Source: Phytopythium helicoides (Eukaryota; Oomycota; Peronosporomycetes; Pythiales; Pythiaceae). Taken from it: a DNA stretch of 64,000 bases. The stretch covers positions 24,314 through 88,313 of the forward strand of contig JANFNE010000080.1 of the NCBI GenBank assembly GCA_024867545.1, in the 5' to 3' direction. The notes beneath the pieces were generated by a model, which saw nothing but the letters and a program-made list of their open reading frames with translations, searched no databases and was not told the origin of the DNA. This document shows, in pieces, positions 32,501-43,342 of this stretch. The position numbers and the translations under genes are program-made. Each line of letters opens with the position of its first letter. Positions within the stretch are counted from its first letter, which is position 1.

Positions 32501-34160
32501 CTGCGTGCAGTTATGAATATTGGCTGGTTGACGGCGTCACTGTACTACTGACAGACGCAACGTTCTCGCAGTCAGAGAATGTCACGCTACCTCCGAACAG
32601 GTTGTTAGAGCTGCCAGACACGATCGCCGCCCCGTCAGATGCAGAGCCGCTTGAAGCCGTGGTGCGGTCGTACTTCTCTGGCACGAAATCTCTCATCGAA
32701 TAAAAACGTCCGACACTGATTATATCGTTTGCTTGGATTCCCACATACTTCGATGCTATGTCTGACATCGACGTACTTAGGATTCCATTTCTTCGACAAC
32801 GCTCTGAGACGGCATGAATCGCTGCAAATGCCCTCGCTTACAGGGCTCGATGATTGTTAGATCACTCAGCGGAATCAATCGCAATAGAGCCTCGTCCGAT
32901 CGAATGAGGGCATACAGACGGTAGATACCAAACATCCCATCGATCTGTAGCTACTTCCAATTGCCACAAACACGACGCCTCCGCCGCTGCACGCAAAGCC
33001 AGCACTCGTGATAACGCTGGTGCAGCTTGATGTTGTGATGCTGCTCAAGATTCACACGCAACCGGATACTCCACTGCTGCTACTGTCGGCGCATCTAGTC
33101 ACCATCCCTACCACTTTCGAAAAACACTGCCACAGATGACGACTCACAACTACCCGTTCTACTAGCTCCGATTGCCATCATCGTGCTTCCCCAAACTACT
33201 GAAAGCTATCTTCTGACGTTGAGGTAATACAGACCTCAGGCACCTAGCAATAGAATGACCTGCTCGTAGCACGCCACTGATTACTGACCACGTTGACGTT
33301 GTGCTAGAAGAACTCGCACCGCCAGTGATCAAGACTAATGCGGCAGCTCCCGTCGAGCTTGAGTCGCCAGACACAGCCACGCGACCACTGTCCGCAATGG
33401 ACGATCCCACCGACACGACAATATCTCCGGCAGAGACGCTGCTCACTAACCCACTCGACGGCGTCACCACCCCGGAGTTCGCGCCAGTCGCGCTTGACAC
33501 GAACACACCAGCGCTCGTCGTCGAACTCGCGCCAATCGACACGCGCATAGTGGCGCCAGCAGTCGAAGAGTTTCTACCGCCCGACACACTCACGTCACCG
33601 CCGGCCTATACAGCGCCGCCAGACACCGCCAGACGCAGAGCTCGCGCCTCCAGAGAAAATCACGTTTCCCCAGGTAGGCCACCAGAGCCGCCAGACACGC
33701 TCACCACACCGCCAGATGCAGTCGTGGATGCACTCAACGAGATTGCACGACTCCACTCTCCATCGCCCCTGTCACTGCGCTCGAACACACTCTCATTGCG
33801 CTGCTTCTCGTCGACTCGCTAGCACCGCCCAGGATGCCCACGCTGCCGCCCGTGTCACTTGAAGAAGCATCCCTCGACAGCGAGATGGACGTGCCGCTGC
33901 TGCTCACGGAAGATCCGCCCGCGACCTCGATCTTGCCAACAATAGACGACATCAATGACCTATTTCCAATGCACTCAGACTCGCTCGACACACCAAATCA
34001 CCGCTAGTCATAGTCTCTTTTCCACTGCTTCTACTACTGCTACTCGCAACGTCATGCGCGGAAATCACGGTAGAATCGCTCGTCAACAAGTCACCACCAC
34101 TCGTTATAGACACAGAGCCGCCAACCGAGCCGACTGATGACCCGCTATCCACTCTCACGT
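32500..34160 (-). pseudogene. Decayed Gly/Ser/Thr-rich repeat (beta-helix-like) protein
   Basis: On the minus strand, several frames in succession encode text with the same character. Examples are GGSVSITSGGDLLTSDSTV near 34100, GGSVGILGGASESTRSSA near 33820, VSIGASSTTSAGVFVSSATG near 33510 and TASSGSASDGAAIVSGSSNN near 32640. The GG-x-V-x-I/V-x-x-G periodicity is typical of large repetitive oomycete surface or fibre-like proteins predicted to fold as beta-helices. The pieces are in different frames and interrupted by stops, so this is a broken copy. I cannot define its true ends. Confidence 0.45.
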
Positions 34161-34808
34161 CGCCACGAACTGCACCGTACTCACATTGTTTACCATCTTA
34201 CCATACATAATTATGCATCGCTCCCAGCGCGCCAAATGATTCGGATATTGTTTCGAGCCGTTCCTTGCGACAGGACTACACACATGCTCCGTTGTCGGTC
34301 TATCCTCAATTCACCTAGTTTGCGGCACAAAGTCCCATTCAACTACAATCGAGCCTCATATCGTCAAGGAACATGTTGGATAACCCTAGCACTTGGAGCC
34401 AAAGGCGACAACGCCGAATGGAAATTGGTTTTGACATGTCGGCTAACCTGACCATCTCATTGGCTCGCTGACCGCGTCACGTTTACCTCACGCGCTCGCG
34501 ATTACTTCATGGACTCCATGCATGATCACCAAGTTTGTTTATCCTACAGTACGGAACAAACGGGGAGCGGGAAGTCGATGAAGTAATACGAATCTTTCTC
34601 CTTCTAATACTCCATTCATTGGCTTCGCATACGTTATCTCTATCTCTATCAGCCACCCATGTTACAGTAGGGTATTTGAATATCTTCGGCGCCGAAGATA
34701 AGCTCCCCTATCCCTATATTTGTTAGCGCAACATTCAAGCAACATGTACATTGTGAAAGGTCATTTTCGCTCATAGCGAAAAGTCGGCTTCATCTGGCTG
34801 CAGCGCAA

Positions 34809-36854
34809 ATGGAGCAGCTCGATGGAGACGTTGATGCGATCGTGGACTTGATGGAGAGCGAGCTAGGCTCTTCATCAAAGAGACAGGACCGCTCCGCGCT
34901 GGCGAAGTTCAATAGTTTCCTTCATCGCCATGTGGCCAAGAATCTAACCTTGGCTACTCTTCAGCCAAAAGATTTGTCAAAGGAGCTGTTTGGTAAGCTG
35001 CTGACGTTCCTATTCAATGATCCTGACATTCGATGGCAGACCTCTATGAACTATGTAAGCTCTATAAAGCGACAGCTAGAGGATGCCACAGGCACCGACC
35101 TTTTCAGGTCTGAACCTGACTGGTACAAGAGGTGTAGGCGGCACCTTCACAACCAATATCTTATGCAAGCAATTTCGAGTGGCCAACGGCTCAAAGAGCA
35201 AGCGCCACCAATGACGATGGACGACCTACGTGCTATATCTACTATTCTCTTTCTAAATAATGACATCAAATCCTTGCAAGATCGCTCTCTGCTGAACAAG
35301 CAGTGGCTTGCCATTGGGCGAAGCTCAGATGTGGGAACAATTCACTTCTCCGACCTCCACTGGCACGACAGCTACTTCCTCATTGACGTAACACGGTAAG
35401 TAAACAGGTTTCTTTCACTGCGCTATTTTCCCGTTCTAATTTGACAATGCACGAGTAGCATTAAAGTTCAACAACAGCAAGCAATCTCGATCTTTTGCTC
35501 CCCTGTGTGCTGGAGCGTCGATCCGTTCCATGCGTTGGCGTGTCAGCTACTCGTCGACCCTTACAACGCGTCTCCACGAGTGTTTTCGCAAATTACAGCC
35601 TCTAATACTGATGCTCACGTCGCTGCATACATCAACCGAGTGTTGAAGTCCGTCTATGAGTACGACCACGACGACGCTATTACACGCAACTTGCAGTCCC
35701 ACTCTACAAGACGAGGTGGTGCTGCTTATGCCAGCTCCAATTCAAGTGTCAACCTGGCCGATTTGGCGCACCGCGGACTCTGGAGTATGGATGGATTTTC
35801 AACGCTGTTGGAGTACATATCGCCAACATCGTCAAGTGACCAAAATGTTGCAAAAGTGCTCGGAGGTTGGACGCATACCAAGCAGGCTGGCCATCCTCCT
35901 ACTCTTCGTTGTTTTGAGATGGCTTCGCACCATACGTGCGTCCGAGTGAACGAGTTTGCTAAGTCCCTTCGAGTTTTGCATTTTGCAAAGATCACGCCGA
36001 AAGGCTTTGCCGATTGCCTTACGGCAACTCTTTTGATGTATTACCGTGACACGATGTCAATTGCTCCGCATCATCTCATCCACCAGGAACTCCAGCGTGT
36101 GCACCAGACGCTCCCCTCCTCGCTAGAGACTTGTCAAGACGAGTTGCTAGCGTGGGGTAGCGCTATTCGCAAGCAATTCGTCACCGACAATATCCTGGCA
36201 CTTCCAGTTGATCGTGTTAGAGAATGTCTTACTCCAGAAGAGCAGGCACAACAATTCGTGGGGTTACATACCTTTGGAGACACGTTAGAGCGGATTCTGA
36301 CCGGCTTCCAGCAACTTGCGACTGCGAACATGGAGCTCAAAAGCATGATGCATCTTATGCTCGACCGTATAGAGCAACAGAACAACCAGCACCGTGAGCA
36401 CGACACCTTCTATACGAGCATGAGGGTGGTTGGTCCGCTGCCGAGCACCAATGAGCCGGCCCGTCTTGCCCTCCGCCCGGCAATCGTTACGACATCATGG
36501 CCTGACAACCTCAAGTCCTTGAAAGGCAAGCGTCTCTCAGATTTTCTCGTTCAATACATTTCAGAAAACCTGGGCGCGCTGCCAAGGGTCACAGGAAACA
36601 GAGGTCAGAAAGATTGCTTACGAGCTGTGGAGATTATTGCGCACGTCGCTGACCTTAAGAGCATTCCCTCGCCACCGCCACTTACTCGGGAAACTGAACG
36701 AAAGCTGTGGCTATCTTCAATGCAGCGCATGGCGGCGAGGTGTGAGCAAGCGTTAGTGGACTGTTTAGCATCAGCAGCAGATTCTAGCCAGACAAAACGC
36801 AAGCGAAAGCGATCGGGAACACTCACCGGCATCGTCAAAGGATGGAGCGACTAA
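34809..36854 (+). CDS. Crypton tyrosine recombinase, intact, one intron
   Basis: Exon 1 is 34809..35395 and exon 2 is 35459..36854. The 63-nt intron (GTAAGT...TAG) joins in phase to give 660 residues. The N-terminal ~100 residues form a SAM-like helical DNA-binding region (ALAKFNSFLHRHVAKNLT). The catalytic domain shows the recombinase set: Arg in AIGRSSDVGTIHFSDLHW, HSTRRGGAAYAS (HxxR), LAHRGLWSMDG, and the nucleophile Tyr in LLEYIS. These match eukaryotic Cryptons, which excise and integrate through a covalent 3'-phosphotyrosine. The C-terminal ~300 residues are helical, include a Gln-rich coiled coil (MLDRIEQQNNQ) and end in a basic KRKRKRS tail, a likely nuclear signal. No stop or frameshift was found, so this copy may be active. 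Confidence 0.82.
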
Positions 36855-37084
36855 CCGAGCACCAGCGAGCTGCAGTTCGCTCGTTCTCGAGGATTCGCTT
36901 TGACACAACACCACCTTAGAGTACCTAAGGAACAAATGAGAGAGAAATACACAATCGTCAGATCTAGCGCGGTACACATCCCGTCGCACCCAAACGTTCC
37001 ACGCGTCTCCAACTTACCGAAGATGCACTCATGCTCCTCGCTCAACTTGGTCTACGCCGTAACTCGAGCGCCTCGCTCTGCTCG

Positions 37085-37375
37085 GCACCGTCGTGGGCGT
37101 GCTCGCCATCGTCAGCGTCGCCCGCCGCGTCCCTATGGCCGTGGACGCGGCCCCCGACCCCGCCCCCTACTTGTGCTCGCTCTGCTCGACGCCGTGGTCG
37201 ACGCCGTGGCTCGCTCTGCTAGGCACCGTCGTGGGCGTGCTCGACCGTCGTGGGCGTGCTCGCCATCTTCAACGTCGCCCGCCGCGTCCCTATGGCCGTG
37301 GACGCGGCCCCCGACCCCGCCCCCTACTTGTGCTCGCTCTGCTCGACGCCGTGCTCGACGCCGTGGCTCGGACTG
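37085..37375 (+). repeat. GC-rich tandem duplication
   Basis: A block beginning GCACCGTCGTGGGCGTGCTC and containing CCGCGTCCCTATGGCCGTGG occurs twice, at about 37085 and about 37224, nearly identical over more than 110 bases. Shorter CTCGACGCCGTG repeats follow each copy. It is much richer in GC than its surroundings. It is open in more than one frame, but no protein family is recognised. Confidence 0.7.
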
Positions 37376-37653
37376 CTCGGCGCCTTGGCGCAGCTTCTCG
37401 AATGAATTCCCTGTTTGGAAAATGCATTGCTTGCCTCTCTTTTATCCAATCAAAAGACGTAAAACTATTCTAATTTGACGAATGAAATCGTACGACGAAG
37501 TTACTGGGGTTACGAATATTTGACAATACTGAACCCAAATGACTTTGCTCTGGCGCAGAGTATTAGCTATCTTCGGCCGAATTTTCACAGAGCGCAGTGG
37601 CCGACGATAAGCCGACGATAGACAATACAGTTATATATAGTATCACACTGGCT

Positions 37654-37773
37654 CACCTCACGCGCTCGTGATTACTTCACCGCACGAACTCGCGATTGCT
37701 TCACCTCACGAGCTAGCGATTGCTTCACCTCACGAGCTCGCGATTGCTTCACCGCACGCGATCGCGATTACTT
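37654..37773 (+). repeat. Five tandem 24-bp units next to the Crypton end
   Basis: Five consecutive 24-bp units with consensus CACCTCACGAGCTCGCGATT then GCTT start at 37654, 37678, 37702, 37726 and 37750. The left flank of the element has one such unit (about 34484-34507). The last unit overlaps the right-hand direct repeat, so the array may be a recombinase binding region. Confidence 0.8.
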
Positions 37774-38736
37774 CATAGACTCTATGACGATCGCCGCGTT
37801 TGATTATCTCTAGCGCACCGCAGGGAGGTCACGAACTCGGCGTCGGGTGTCATGAAGTTCGGTCCACTGCCACCTCGTTGCGATCACTTCATCTACCTTC
37901 ACAGTCTCCTTGCTTGGTTGCAAAGCAAAATATCAGGATGCCTGCCACATTGGACTGAAGACACGATGGCAACTCGCTCTCGCTACCACCACTTGGGTCG
38001 AATTCAATATCGTTGTACAGTCCAAAATCTGTACAGGTACAGTAGTAAATAGTCGACGAGTCTCTTCAGCAGCACCAAGAAGCTTCTTAAGCCCGGACTT
38101 CCGACTCCTTGTTGGTCGAACGGGAGAGCAACTTCATTTTACTTTGCATCGTGATGGTTCGGACAGCGCACATTATCGAGAAGTGGATGATGATACTTTC
38201 CTTTTCTTTTCTTGTTTACATTGCCTACCGTTAGAACTCGCGCGCACTCCTACCAGTGACCATGCGAGAGATCGCATACCCGATCTGACCTGACCTGACC
38301 TGACCCGACCCGACCCGACTCGCGCAGTGCTATCAATCGTCAAGAGAGCAACAAGAGAAGAGATGATCTGCATTCGGTTGACTAGCCAGAGAAGTACCTT
38401 TCTCAGTGCTTGTCTGGTCGAGGTCAGTTCTGCAAATCCCGTGCTGATCAGTGAAAAACCTCATCGAAGTCACGAGTCTCGTGCCACGAGACATCCCCAT
38501 CAGGGTATCGACGTGTAGCGGTACGCATGAAGCTTCAAGCGGACAAACAACCTGGCTTTTCTTTATCATCGGTAATAATCTGCGCATTGAAAAAAATAAA
38601 TATGCATTGCAGGTGGTGCGGTGCCGATGTGCGCTGGAGTTTGAGACGTAGCACTGCACCACACAATCCAAACGGTAGCATGCTCGTCAGTCGTCACGAA
38701 TCCAGTTACAGTGCGATGTGCTTCCGCGAGTGACTT

Positions 38737-39804
38737 GTGTCACGTGTCTGCTCCAAGTCTAGCGCCAGTCACTCAAAACTCCGCCTGCTGTTGGTCGTCA
38801 CGCTGGCCATTGGGCTCTTCGGATACCTGCAAGTGCTGGTGCGCTACGGCACTATCTCTCCGCTCGCCACAGTGATGTTTACCTCTACCTACGACGGAAG
38901 ATCCCCTAAAGACTACCCGCCGTCGACCCCCGACGTTCGAAGCGAAGGTTCGACGCTGCGAGTGGAGCACGATGGGATTGAAGAGTTCTCTACCTCGTGG
39001 CGAGCACCGTTTAGGGTGGTTGTGTCGCTCACCACGACGCCCAGCAGGCTGGACAAGGTCATGGACAGCGTGCTATCGCTCACACGCCAGTCGCTCGTGC
39101 CTGACCAGATCTACGTCAATGTCCCCCACGGACCCATGAAGCGCCACTCGGAGCGTTCCTATGACGACGTGGAGATGCCAAAGGCGCTGTCATTACTTTC
39201 ACCACTCGTGCATATTAATCGATGCGCTGATGACGGACCCGCCACCAAGCTGCTCGGCGCGCTACGGCTCGAGAACGACCCATTAACACTCATCATCACG
39301 GTCGACGACGACTTCGAATACCCGTCAAGACTCGTCGAAGCACTTGCGTGGGAGGCTGTGGCCAAGCCGAACGACGCACTGGGCGTGTGTGGCTGGGGGA
39401 TGATGCCCCTCCACCACTCGGTTGGTGTAGTCCCAGCCTACGTGCCGTATTTCATGCGTACGCGAGGGAGATACGTCGATATACTGCAAGCCTGCTGCGG
39501 CAGCGCCTACCGCCGAGGCTTCTTCTCGGACGTCGAGGCATTGGCAGACATCCCAAGTATGTGCGTGACAGTGGATGACGTGTGGATTGCCAGCTACTTG
39601 CGCACAGTGGAAAACCGAGCGAGCGCCATCATCAGCAAACGGCTGGACCCAGTCGATCCACAGTGGAAGAAGGACGAAGCAGACTCCCCCGATCGCCGCA
39701 GCATGACGCTGTCGAGCTACAACCACGAGAACCGCGTGCACTACAAGTGCGTCAAGGCCATCGAAGAAAAATTCCAGCGCCGGTGGCAGCGCAACTTCGA
39801 GTGA
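38737..39804 (+). CDS. Type II membrane glycosyltransferase-like protein
   Basis: The frame is open for 355 residues but its first codon is GTG, with an in-frame TGA just upstream. The true start is therefore probably in an upstream exon (an AG acceptor lies near 38757). A single N-terminal hydrophobic segment (LLLVVTLAIGLFGYLQVLV) would anchor the protein in the Golgi. The lumenal part shows features of a nucleotide-sugar glycosyltransferase-like family common in stramenopiles: VVSLTTTPSRLDKVMDSVLS, IYVNVPHGP, CADDGPATKLLGAL and a DDD metal-binding motif in IITVDDDFEYPS. VDDVWIASYL near the end could be the acceptor-side acidic motif. Substrate unknown. No frameshift is seen, so the gene may be functional. 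Confidence 0.65.
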   Translation: MSRVCSKSSASHSKLRLLLVVTLAIGLFGYLQVLVRYGTISPLATVMFTSTYDGRSPKDYPPSTPDVRSEGSTLRVEHDGIEEFSTSWRAPFRVVVSLTTTPSRLDKVMDSVLSLTRQSLVPDQIYVNVPHGPMKRHSERSYDDVEMPKALSLLSPLVHINRCADDGPATKLLGALRLENDPLTLIITVDDDFEYPSRLVEALAWEAVAKPNDALGVCGWGMMPLHHSVGVVPAYVPYFMRTRGRYVDILQACCGSAYRRGFFSDVEALADIPSMCVTVDDVWIASYLRTVENRASAIISKRLDPVDPQWKKDEADSPDRRSMTLSSYNHENRVHYKCVKAIEEKFQRRWQRNFE

Positions 39805-39852
39805 GCCGGTATTGCTTCGTTGTTCATGCATGGAAAATAAACCCAACAAAAA

Positions 39853-40027
39853 TTCGGCTTCGTATGCATGGTGTGAAGCCGGGTGACCACGTCGGCGTCT
39901 ATGGTATCGGTGGCCTTGGTCATCTTGGTCTGCAGTTTGCCAAGGCGTTGGGTGCTATCGTCGTTGCCTTCTCGTGCACCGCTAATAAGGAGACGGAGGC
40001 TCGTAGACTTCGCCCGGTGATCCACTA
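39853..40027 (+). pseudogene. Alcohol dehydrogenase fragment (NADP-binding motif)
   Basis: The plus-strand frame encodes GVKPGDHVGVYGIGGLGHLG followed by QFAKALGAIVVAFS, the Rossmann glycine motif of zinc-dependent cinnamyl-alcohol-type dehydrogenases. Only about 55 residues are present. No catalytic zinc-binding region lies upstream and the frame ends soon after, so this is a gene fragment. Confidence 0.7.
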
Positions 40028-40029
40028 AA

Positions 40030-40398
40030 ACAGTTCTGAAAGTGCTTTACCTCGAAATATGACTTCGTCGATGCACTCCTTTCGGCCATGTGTCGTTCTC
40101 GGATTGATGGTGTCGGGTGGCGGGTATGTGCGAGCTTTGTTGTTGTCCAGTGCGAGCGAGCGAAGCACATCAGTGTGCTTGAGTTCACGAAGCAGGAACC
40201 CGTGGAGAGCTTGACAAGATATTGAACTTGAGCATCCCGACACGCAAGCAGGAAGCGACTCTCGTCTTCAAACTGAGTTGTTGGGATGGGATTCGCCAGG
40301 TAGGCACGAGTGACGGGGTGCTTGAGGAGCCATTCAACGTCAACCTCGGCCCAGGACTTCTGGGTCATCTCGATGGCTCTCATAAAGCAGAACCCCAC
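40030..40398 (-). pseudogene. NmrA-like NAD(P)-binding protein fragment
   Basis: The minus-strand frame contains WLLKHPVTRAYLANPIPTTQ, then FLLACRDAQVQYLVKLST and FARSHWTTTKLA. These resemble the middle of NmrA-like/atypical short-chain dehydrogenase proteins. The N-terminal Rossmann motif and the C-terminus are missing, and the text loses similarity downstream. It lies next to the dehydrogenase fragment on the other strand, so both may have been captured in one rearrangement. Confidence 0.45.
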
Positions 40399-43342
40399 TC
40401 TGTTAACGGCACCACATATTTTGGAACGTAGTTTCGATATTCGCAGTTCGTTAGAATAGTCGTTGGTGCTTATTCGAAGTTCGAAGAACTTTTGTTGGTA
40501 CCTTTTTTAAGGCCGTGTCTGCCATCAAACGACGTTCGGGTTATTCTGGGATAGCAGGAGCCATTAGGCTGCTGTGGCCAGTCCAATCGGGTTAATTGCG
40601 TGGTAGTGTAGCAGGTCCCAGTTTGGGATATCGGTATACCAATATTGAATCGCTTCGGAGAAAGCCAAGAAAGTCTATCAGGATCACCTGATGCCACTTT
40701 AATACCGAACATGCTATCCCAGCCTTCGCGTAGCACTAGTGTCGCGTCCCATTCGGGCGAGACGATGCACGTTTTGTCATGGCCCTAGACGTACAAAAGA
40801 TCAACTACAGTCATTGAAGAAATGACAATCCGCAAAAATGGGTGCATAATTTGGGCTCGTTGCGTCCCTTCGGGGAACATCATGCACCATCACAAATATA
40901 CATGCATTCCACATTAAAAGGTGTACATCAGCTTGACAAATTCGGGTAGAATCGTTGTGACGGAGGTGCTAACATTGTGACGTGGTTCCGTGCCCATCTG
41001 GTCGCAGCTCATGTGCGCGAGGCCCCAGACGAACTTCACGCGCATGAAGAGGCCCGCAGGTCCCATGACCGGCGCGGAATCCGCGGTCGGGAGGCACTGC
41101 ACCGACAAGTCGTCAGTCTGTGATTGGTCAAAATTCCCACATTAGGACGAATGGGCGTTGACCTTTTATTGTGTGGTCCACAATACAAACTCAGGTTATG
41201 AAAGCGAGGATACAACGCGCCACGTCAAGACAATCACGCCGTCGTGATCAATACCATCAAGAGTAATCACTACCATATCCCGCCACTCATTACCACGAGC
41301 AATACATACATCATCCGTACACGGATCACACCACAGTAAAAACCGCAACAAGTAGACCGTGTTAATGTGACAGTTACCACCATACGACACCACCGCCATA
41401 TGCAGCCTCACATTCACCATAATTCTCACCACGACAACCATCACAGATACAACAATATCAAATATCATTACATCATCACCAGCACAATACCGCAAATCCA
41501 TTGCCACTACACCGTCATCATACAAAACCACCTCCACACCACCACCATTACACCACCATTACTGCTCCACCATTCAAAGTACACCCGTCACAACGCCACT
41601 TATGATGCTTTGATCGTGCCGCCGTCATTGTCACCTTCACTGACACCCGTCTCCACACCACTTCTCGCGCCTCTACTTTTCTCCTAACCGTGCTCTCGTT
41701 ATCATCCTCCCCCCGACATCTCCAGTGCACTACACTATCACACCGCTACCTCGACCACGGTTACATGAATTGTTTTGGGTTATTGCCAGCACCAACACCT
41801 CTACAACAACAATCACTGTTAACGTAGGCGATCTGTCCACAACCATGCCGTCATTGTGGTCACAATAAAAACACGGCTTGCCACCTCTACGTCCACTCTG
41901 ACAGCCTCATACTCATCACTCCCACTACACCACAATCATTACCACTCTTATCGCAAGCATCATCACATTTAGTGCACTCACGACCCATGTGGAAGCTGGG
42001 GTCGAGAAATAATTCATCGCTTGGTACAATGCTTATGAATACGTGCATCGTATTCGTGTGCAGGCCTGAAAGAAGAAGCGATTCTCTCAACGAAAAGTTT
42101 CGACCACGAGCACCATATCCTGTCACCGGCGGAATCCGACTCTGGGTCGAGTGGAGAGGGAGCATACGGCAATTCAGGATGGCGAATACTTCCCTATTCA
42201 GGTCCTGGATGACAGTCAACCCGTTTACTACAACTACTTCATGATCGAGAGTAGCGGGTGCAGTGAGGTGTCCGCGACCAGCTGTAGCCCCACTTCGATG
42301 AGAAAGCATTAAATGCAGCATGAGAGCCAGACGAATAGGCTTGTTGCGCTAGCGTCGGGCAGATCAGGTGTCAAGCATCGTCGGTACAAACCGTCTATTA
42401 CGAATCGGATGCTAGGTAGTACTCCAGGAAGTACGGCAACTACGCACTACTAGATATGAATAACGAGCACCATCGCTGCCATGAACAACAAACACATACA
42501 TTTCGTTCTCGTCCAAGACACCATATCTAGGCACAACGCTACGATAGTTATGAAATAAAGTTAAAAATTCTAATCTTCGAACTTCGAACCCGGTGCTGAA
42601 GATCCGATACGCCAATCTGCCGAGCCTGTCGCGTCATAGAGCGCGCTTGGCGTACAATTCGCGTATGCAACGCGCAACATGGCACACGTTTTGTCGTGGG
42701 CCACGGCAGGGTTTATTCAATGAACGACATTTTTTGTGTCTGTCCGGGCATGGTCCGTATCAAGTGGGCAGGCCTGCCCAGAGGCCGCACGGCATCACAG
42801 CATGGGCTGCAATCAGGGACAAAACGCGACGGCCATTCTTCGAAAAAAAAAGGAAATATACAAAGCTCGCGCCGCGGTACACAGCGCGGCACTGCTCGGC
42901 ACCAACCCTGCACCTGCTCCCCAGCCACGCAGGACTCGGAGGATTCGGTACGATGTGCAATGGATGGGTTCATCTCCATGCAAACTAACTTTGTTACGTT
43001 GCACAGCTATGTAGCGCCAACATCGCTTGACCTCGAGTGTGCGGCAGCGGCAGTGGAGCGCTGCTGCCGCTGGTGCTGGGTGTCGTAACGCCCGCCAGCA
43101 CTGTGGGTGGTGATGGTGGTGTGGAATCTGCTGCCGCCAACGATTGATCAGTTGGTCGGCGGGGTTTCCGTAGATGTTGGCCGCGCCACAGCCGTGGTGG
43201 CGACGCCGATGTCGCTGAAAGAGCTATGGAACGCCGAGAGAATGCGTGCACTGAGCTCATTGAGCCGCCTCTCTTCGTTTAGAATGTTTTGCGGTGGTGT
43301 CGATCACTTCGCGAGGTTGGATGTAAACGGCGCTAGCGAGAA
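40399..43342. other. Non-coding or degenerate region with low-complexity tract
   Basis: About 2.9 kb without a supported gene. Bases about 41360-41700 are rich in CAC/CCA/ATC triplets (simple-sequence-like), which keeps several frames open with Val/Asp- or His/Thr-rich text. Short protein-like text on the minus strand at 40914-41108 (LFMRVKFVWGLAHMSCDQMG) may be an exon fragment, but I do not recognise its family. Confidence 0.4.

Larger units (their letters stand above)
34486..37809 (+). mobile_element. Crypton-type tyrosine-recombinase transposon
   Basis: The element is defined by the tyrosine recombinase gene at 34809-36854 and by an imperfect ~58-bp direct repeat on each side (34486..34543 and 37750..37809; both contain GCGATTACTTCAT then GACTC.ATG). 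The left flank also holds a 20-bp perfect palindrome at 34681-34700, and a related half-site sits near 37566. Cryptons use a tyrosine recombinase and lack terminal inverted repeats, which fits. The exact ends are inferred. Confidence 0.6.

Noticed and set aside
41196..41700. Open frames in CAC/CCA-rich DNA
   Set aside because: Simple-sequence composition explains the lack of stops.
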